Origin: Nematostella vectensis
Lineage: Eukaryota > Cnidaria > Anthozoa > Actiniaria > Edwardsiidae
Length of the DNA stretch: 64,000 bases
NCBI RefSeq assembly: GCF_932526225.1
Contig: NC_064034.1
Span: 15,574,887 to 15,638,886, forward strand
Direction: 5' to 3'
A program made the position numbers and the translations under genes. The number at the start of each line of letters is the position of its first letter. Position 1 is the first letter of the stretch. The notes beneath the pieces are model-generated. The model searched no databases. It saw only the letters and a program-made list of their open reading frames with translations, and had not been told where the DNA came from. Shown here piece by piece: positions 61,601 through 64,000 of this stretch.

Positions 61601-63367
61601 AAACTAGGTCGCTTTTAAGACACCCATTGGTTAAACACTTATCTAAACGAAGCTAACAGCTTTCCGGTATGTCATTGTCGGTTTTCCTAAAGAACTTGCA
61701 ATTAGCTAGCATACATAAGGAGTGACTTTGTAAGGCTTAAAGGATATCCAAAATGTAACAAGGAGTGATTTCATGTATTTGGGAGAGACAGCATCCTAAA
61801 GTACCTCCCGCACGGGTCGTCTCTACCGAAGCTAGTTTCTCCACAAAGCTCACCCGTAACAGAACCACTTATTTTCAATGGCCGTGATTATAGCTATTAT
61901 AAAAGATTAATGCCTACCGTCTTCGAATGTACGAAGGATCAGCTCGTTGCTCTCCGCTCCACATCCCTTTATTGTGAACCCACAGATAGTCACTTTGTAT
62001 TCCGTGAACTTTCCAAGGTTCTGGACCACTTTCCATGATCTGTCAGGCCTCATTAGTGTGTAGCCGGCCTCACCCGTTGTAAGACTCGTGTAAGAGAGGT
62101 TGTACCCACGCAGAATACCATGGATAGATTTTGGTGGAATCTCGCCCCAGGAGAAAGTCAGAGTCGTAGAGCTTGATGCATAACCCTTGAACTCAGTTGG
62201 ACCTTGTGAAGGAACTGCAAGAATCGAATTATGAGACGCTGAAGTTTAGACAGGAGTTAAAAGTTACACATCGTGTCGTGCTATCCAATCTTGGGACGCT
62301 AGGGCGCCGAGGTAATCGATCTAGCGCCGTCTTATGCGGCGTAGCCAGGATTTTTAACAGGAGGGGGACCAAAAGGAACTTTCAAGGCATTTTCTCCTGT
62401 ATTTTAGATGTCTCATACATTTACTGTATTTTTGGCTGCTAAAAGGGGGGGCCCGGGCCCTCTTGGCCACCCCCCTGGCTACGCCCCTGGTCTTAAGCTG
62501 ACCTCTACGCCCCGGAGATGCATCGTGTCCTTATATATCAGAGCTGTAGCAGGCCAAGGGGCACAGCCACGCCCTTACTGGTTATTTGCTTGTAATTTTT
62601 TAAAATATCGGGGGGGGGGGGGGGCACGTGCCCCCCAGTGTCCCACCCCCTGCTACGGCCTTGTGTATAAAACCTCTGTGCAAAAAGCGCGAAAATTAAT
62701 AATTTAATGCTAACAATCCTACCCTAGAATTAAGATGCAAAAGATGAAGATTACCGAAACAACTTTTAGGATTGTACTGATAGATGGCTTTTATTTTCCC
62801 GGGTTTTATCATTAAAGGGTCTCGGGCTGCTATATATAGCGGTAAATTTATTATGTTGCATAAAATATAAGTGTTAAAGTGATGTGTTCGAGCTCGGGAC
62901 ACAAATTCTCCGTTTTCATCCCTTGTAGATTTAATCCCTCCATTGTAGGACCAAATTATTTTCTTTGTGGAACATTCTTCATTGATGTTTTTTTTTTCAA
63001 ACATAAAAAAGGAGACATTATTATCCTATAATAACCGACAGTAACACTTCCCCTTTAAACTTACCATCTTCATCAGTCCTCGCAGTGATGGAAGCACTCG
63101 GAATCCCGTTCCCGTTACTCGTAAACGCCAGAACGCGAAACGAATACAAGGAGAATTTGTTCAACCCATTTATTGTAGTGGAATGGACAGAAGGAACGGA
63201 CTTCAAGGAGTCTGGAGTGAACGGAGTGCTATCCTCGCGATAGAAGATGCTGTAGCCGCTGAGAGGTTGGCCATGGAGTGAAGACGCATACACAGCGAGC
63301 CACTCGAGGTAGATACTGGTGGAGCTTGTGTTTTGCGCATACCTGAAGACAGGGCTGGAACCTGGCA
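49405..63367 (-). CDS. FN3-domain GluR0-like K+ receptor-channel (putative)
   Basis: Multi-exon minus-strand gene. Exons in gene order: 63065-63367, 61918-62214, 60605-60907 (one FN3 domain each, all phase 1-1), 55232-55508 (S1), 54083-54262 (S1 end, TM1), 53022-53116 and 52525-52681 (P-loop, TM2), 52299-52356 and 51723-51994 (S2), 50402-50576 (TM3), 49405-49670 (cytoplasmic tail, stop). The layout S1-TM1-P-TM2-S2-TM3 is that of ionotropic glutamate receptors, but the P-loop reads TTVGYGD, the K+ selectivity filter, as in bacterial GluR0. The FN3 domains would face outside. All joins keep phase except S1 to TM1 (see findings). The ligand is unknown: the usual S1 arginine context of glutamate receptors is not visible. 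Upstream exons may lie beyond the window. Confidence 0.8.
49839..50133. mobile_element. GTACCCAGG-type MITE with GT microsatellite
   Basis: GGCCCGTACCCAGG at the left pairs with CCTAGGTACGGACC at the right. The interior has a GT-rich run and a G tract (50063-50107). Lies in the last intron of the channel gene. Confidence 0.7.
50402..50576 (-). CDS. TM3 exon
   Basis: Starts VPFKSVAETKSTGLFDSGAS, then SLLSSGSLLAFLTFLGLAWH, FLWHKRRRN: a third transmembrane helix followed by a basic stop-transfer cluster. Confidence 0.82.
51167..51684. repeat. 19-bp minisatellite, about 27 copies
   Basis: Unit ACACCAGACCCGCCCCTGG. It lies in the intron between the S2 and TM3 exons. Because 19 is not a multiple of 3, all frames stay open over long distances, producing false ORFs of 165-268 codons on both strands. 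Confidence 0.97.
51723..51994 (-). CDS. Main S2 exon
   Basis: Encodes HGYANLEEIHQALLRGEVKG, ALVDTYVVGSYKAML, RSFGYGLVLSGQAVFLQDEF and KISRLVETSTSKVK. The GALVDxY segment is the usual acidic position of the S2 ligand lobe. The donor GTACGA is 36 bp from a 19-bp minisatellite. Confidence 0.85.
52299..52356 (-). CDS. Short S2 exon
   Basis: 58 nt encoding VAAIQNSSEYRLGILKNAK, the start of the S2 lobe, where related channels have an AAIxNSxEYRLG motif. It bridges phase 0 to phase 1 exactly as the neighbouring exons need. Easily missed by ORF searches. Confidence 0.8.
52525..52681 (-). CDS. Filter end and TM2 exon
   Basis: Begins C TAT GGA GAC, completing G-Y-G-D, then RSPKTVGARLFAIIWTLYGL, VLISFITSAITTSLTSVTMA (TM2) and TEIMLYGTD. 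Donor GTAAGC. Confidence 0.88.
53022..53116 (-). CDS. Pore-loop exon, first part of K+ filter
   Basis: Encodes DSRANDSCFPRGFVAGTYEG, then MWWSYISVTTVG. The exon ends inside the filter after GTC GG. Acceptor ACAG, donor GTGGGT. Confidence 0.85.
53246..53531. mobile_element. CGTAGCCAGG-type MITE
   Basis: AGGCCCGTAGCCAGG at the left pairs with CCTGGCTACGGGCCT at the right (15 bp, perfect). Inside the intron between TM1 and P-loop exons. Confidence 0.8.
53545..53660. mobile_element. CCCCCAATATTTTC-type MITE remnant
   Basis: Similar to 16618-16760 and 62528-62664 (GGGGCGTGGCTGTGCCCCCA). Termini are worn. Confidence 0.45.
54083..54262 (-). CDS. End of S1 and TM1 exon
   Basis: 60 codons: YPGGLPFFPLVMSPGVAFLA, then FFSVLKCFPMIGFSLMLVYI and AGFIIWLL, a strong transmembrane helix. 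Donor GTGAGT. Confidence 0.8.
54267..55166. repeat. 46/47-bp minisatellite, about 19 copies
   Basis: Unit CAATAAGACATCAGCTCAGA, TAGTCAGCTCTTCGCC, ATAACAACAGA. Early copies are 46 bp, later ones 47. It begins 4 bp from the acceptor of the TM1 exon, so its first bases form the polypyrimidine tract of that acceptor. Confidence 0.96.
55232..55508 (-). CDS. Channel S1 (first ligand-lobe) exon
   Basis: Starts TCRCPSVIYTNYWLLSPYTR, then TVSGLLPQIIQNMTAWVCES (the usual GLLPxxIxxM of an S1 lobe) and KISFPLNGNK. Cysteine-rich. The plausible donor is GTACAT, but it leaves the frame one base off for the next recognised exon. Confidence 0.75.
55509..56383. other. Channel gene intron, nothing seen
   Basis: AT-rich intron upstream of the S1 exon with GATGAT-rich low-complexity text near 56200-56370. 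Confidence 0.4.
56384..56532 (+). repeat. Left LTR
   Basis: 149 bp, differing from the right LTR by about one substitution (GTTAGTTAG against GTTACTTAG) and one change in a T run. Very short for an LTR; gag starts 28 bp after it. Confidence 0.9.
56560..58080 (+). pseudogene. gag-protease-RT start of LTR element
   Basis: 506 codons. Gag N-terminal region, then two CCHC knuckles (CYFCGGPLHNRKDC and CNNCGKGGHYAKVC), the retropepsin motif ALVDTGSSGSYI, and the first RT block (LLSEGIIEPSTSPWRAQVV, KRLCIDYSQTIN). The RT frame is lost near 58015, where a one-base change moves it to the next frame. Confidence 0.88.
58032..58997 (+). pseudogene. RT and RNase H of LTR element
   Basis: 321 codons: FSTFDLKSAYHQVPI, RIPFGVTNGVAVFQRSMDKF, PYLDNITVAG (YLDN in place of YLDD), then RNase H (FEVECDASEVAISATL, KKEAMAIIEAVRKWR, FTLETDQRSVAFMF). 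The frame ends in a stop one base out of phase with the integrase ORF. Confidence 0.88.
58978..60132 (+). pseudogene. Integrase of LTR element
   Basis: 384 codons: YRPGKDNVAPDSLTRAF (RNase H/INT linker), an H-H-C-C zinc region ending CAACRTCAE, and the DDE core LSIDFKGPLP, IHSDRGASLIS, GNGQVERYNG with D, D and E intact. A proline-rich tail ends RREIRRPSRFDC-like at 60132. Confidence 0.88.
60249..60398 (+). repeat. Right LTR
   Basis: 150 bp copy of the left LTR. High identity implies a fairly recent insertion. Confidence 0.9.
60605..60907 (-). CDS. FN3 domain exon 3
   Basis: Encodes LNLTSMTDLRVSWSAIPPQH, ANGILHKYEVRYSRI and GFSVYEISVRAVTSIGPGPA. Standard FN3 with extended C'-E loop rich in Lys/Arg. 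Phase 1-1, so it joins the S1 exon directly (G|AG). Confidence 0.88.
60908..61130. other. Channel gene intron, nothing seen
   Basis: Short AT-rich stretch between FN3-3 and the piggyBac-like MITE. Confidence 0.35.
61131..61470. mobile_element. MITE with TTAA flanks
   Basis: Inverted ends CCATTTAATCGGAAA (61136-61150) and TTTCCGATTAAATGG (61456-61470). TTAA lies at both outer edges (61127-61130 and 61471-61474), the target of piggyBac-type elements. The interior is shared with 15270-15502. Confidence 0.75.
61918..62214 (-). CDS. FN3 domain exon 2
   Basis: Encodes PSQGPTEFKGYASSSTTLTF, SWGEIPPKSIHGILRGYNLS and GKFTEYKVTICGFTIKGCGA. Conserved W, the P-P-x-x-x-H/N-G-x-L-x-x-Y motif and the strand F tyrosine are visible. 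Phase 1-1. Confidence 0.88.
62336..62490. mobile_element. CGTAGCCAGG-type MITE
   Basis: GCGGCGTAGCCAGG at the left and CCTGGCTACGCCCCTGG at the right. The interior is the inverse of 33768-33896. Confidence 0.75.
62528..62664. mobile_element. GTAGCAGG-type MITE
   Basis: CTGTAGCAGGCCAAGGGG at the left and CCCCCTGCTACGGCCTTG at the right, with a G14 tract inside. Same family as 16618-16760. Confidence 0.6.
63065..63367 (-). CDS. FN3 domain exon 1
   Basis: 101 codons: PGSSPVFRYAQNTSSTSIYL, EWLAV, then SGYSIFYRED and LYSFRVLAFTSNGNGIPS, ending ARTDED. Classic fibronectin type III strand pattern (W in strand B, Y-x-V/F near strand F). Donor GTAAGT. Confidence 0.88.
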
Positions 63368-63497
63368 CTGGAAGAACAATGTGAGCAAGAATCATGTGAT
63401 GATTACAATCGATATGAGAAAAGGTTTTGGCATTGGATATCGTTGAACCAAATGATAAAGCAAAACTTATCAGCAAAAAGACACCTTTTGTGTTCAT
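63368..63497 (-). CDS. Possible signal-peptide start of the channel gene
   Basis: The frame of FN3-1 stays open upstream to an ATG at 63497 that begins MNTKGVFLLISFALSFGSTI, SNAK: a short basic start, a hydrophobic core and a plausible cleavage site. Either this is the true first exon or a chance frame, since TTCCAG at the FN3-1 border is also a good acceptor with the phase 1 expected for FN3 exons. Confidence 0.35.
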
Positions 63498-63559
63498 CTT
63501 TGTTGCGTAAATCCTAAAGCTCGAAGTCATTTTATTATTCGGAAATAGAATATGCATTT

Positions 63560-64000
63560 AGCACATAGAGGCTAAAAAAAGGACTTCGTGCCAGAGTTGG
63601 AACTCTTGAGAATCTTTATCAAAAGAAATACTCGATACGACTATTATGGACGGACATGACGAAAAAACATGGAAAACGCGCAATTCCAGATAGAGATTAA
63701 ACACAATTTCTTACAATGGCTATAGGTTTCTTGTATTACTGACTGATTTTCAAAACACAAATAACGTGAGGCCGAAGTACACATAACCAGATTTAGGCTT
63801 TTTAAGATAATTTTTCCTTGACCATCATTGCCCTGTGCAAAAGCTCATTTCAATGACACTTTACAATAAGTCGCATCAATTTAAAAAAAAGTCGCACTTG
63901 ATATTTTGTTTGCTTTAAGTTACTAAGTACTCAGAGAAATTCTCCGCCTTATTCGATGTGAAATGGGCTTATTTGAAGCGTCTCACACAGTGGTATTACT
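63560..64000. other. No feature recognised
   Basis: AT-rich edge of the window; upstream flank or intron of the channel gene. Confidence 0.35.

Overview
All coordinates and splice sites were read by eye; no alignment or search was run. The window looks like invertebrate nuclear DNA, most likely an anthozoan cnidarian such as a sea anemone. It has AT-rich introns, short exons with GT/AG borders, many minisatellites, several families of small inverted-repeat transposons, and a decayed Polinton/adintovirus-like element. I cannot prove the species.

Layout. Positions 1-20000 and about 32665-46000 are two arms of an old segmental duplication. Each arm carries, on the minus strand, one copy of betaine-homocysteine S-methyltransferase (BHMT) and the same small flanking transposons. 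Copy B (35481-45387) has all eight recognisable exons. Copy A (9224-19257) has seven. It lacks the 131-nt exon that carries the zinc-binding GGCCGFEP motif; at that place there is only a 38-bp minisatellite and an 18-bp foldback. The minisatellite unit, about 40 copies in A and 32 in B, is itself a copy of the 3' end of that exon plus its 5' splice site. In both copies the BHMT stop codon is the TTA target duplication of a roughly 0.4-kb MITE.

Between the arms (about 21571-32577) lies a degenerate Polinton/adintovirus-like element. From left to right it holds the C-terminal part of a protein-primed family-B DNA polymerase, a chromodomain integrase, two tandem paralogous capsid-type genes, an ORF that overlaps the second of them, a basic protein split by a non-LTR retrotransposon with a 13-bp target duplication, a small core-type protein, a minus-strand nuclease-like remnant, and an intact 446-residue RING-type protein. 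Nearly every gene carries frameshifts or stops except the RING gene.

The right end (49405-63367, minus strand) is a multi-exon gene that I read as a receptor-channel: three or more fibronectin type III domains, then a GluR0-like core (S1, TM1, P-loop, TM2, S2, TM3) whose P-loop carries the K+-channel filter TTVGYGD. Its introns hold two more minisatellites, small transposons and a Ty3/gypsy-like LTR retrotransposon (56384-60398) lying antisense to the gene.

The rest is repeats: a PIF/Harbinger-like element with a nested hAT remnant, CR1/L2-like LINE fragments, a 1.9-kb TIR element, 50-bp and 99-bp satellites, and AT-rich intergenic DNA in which I see no gene.
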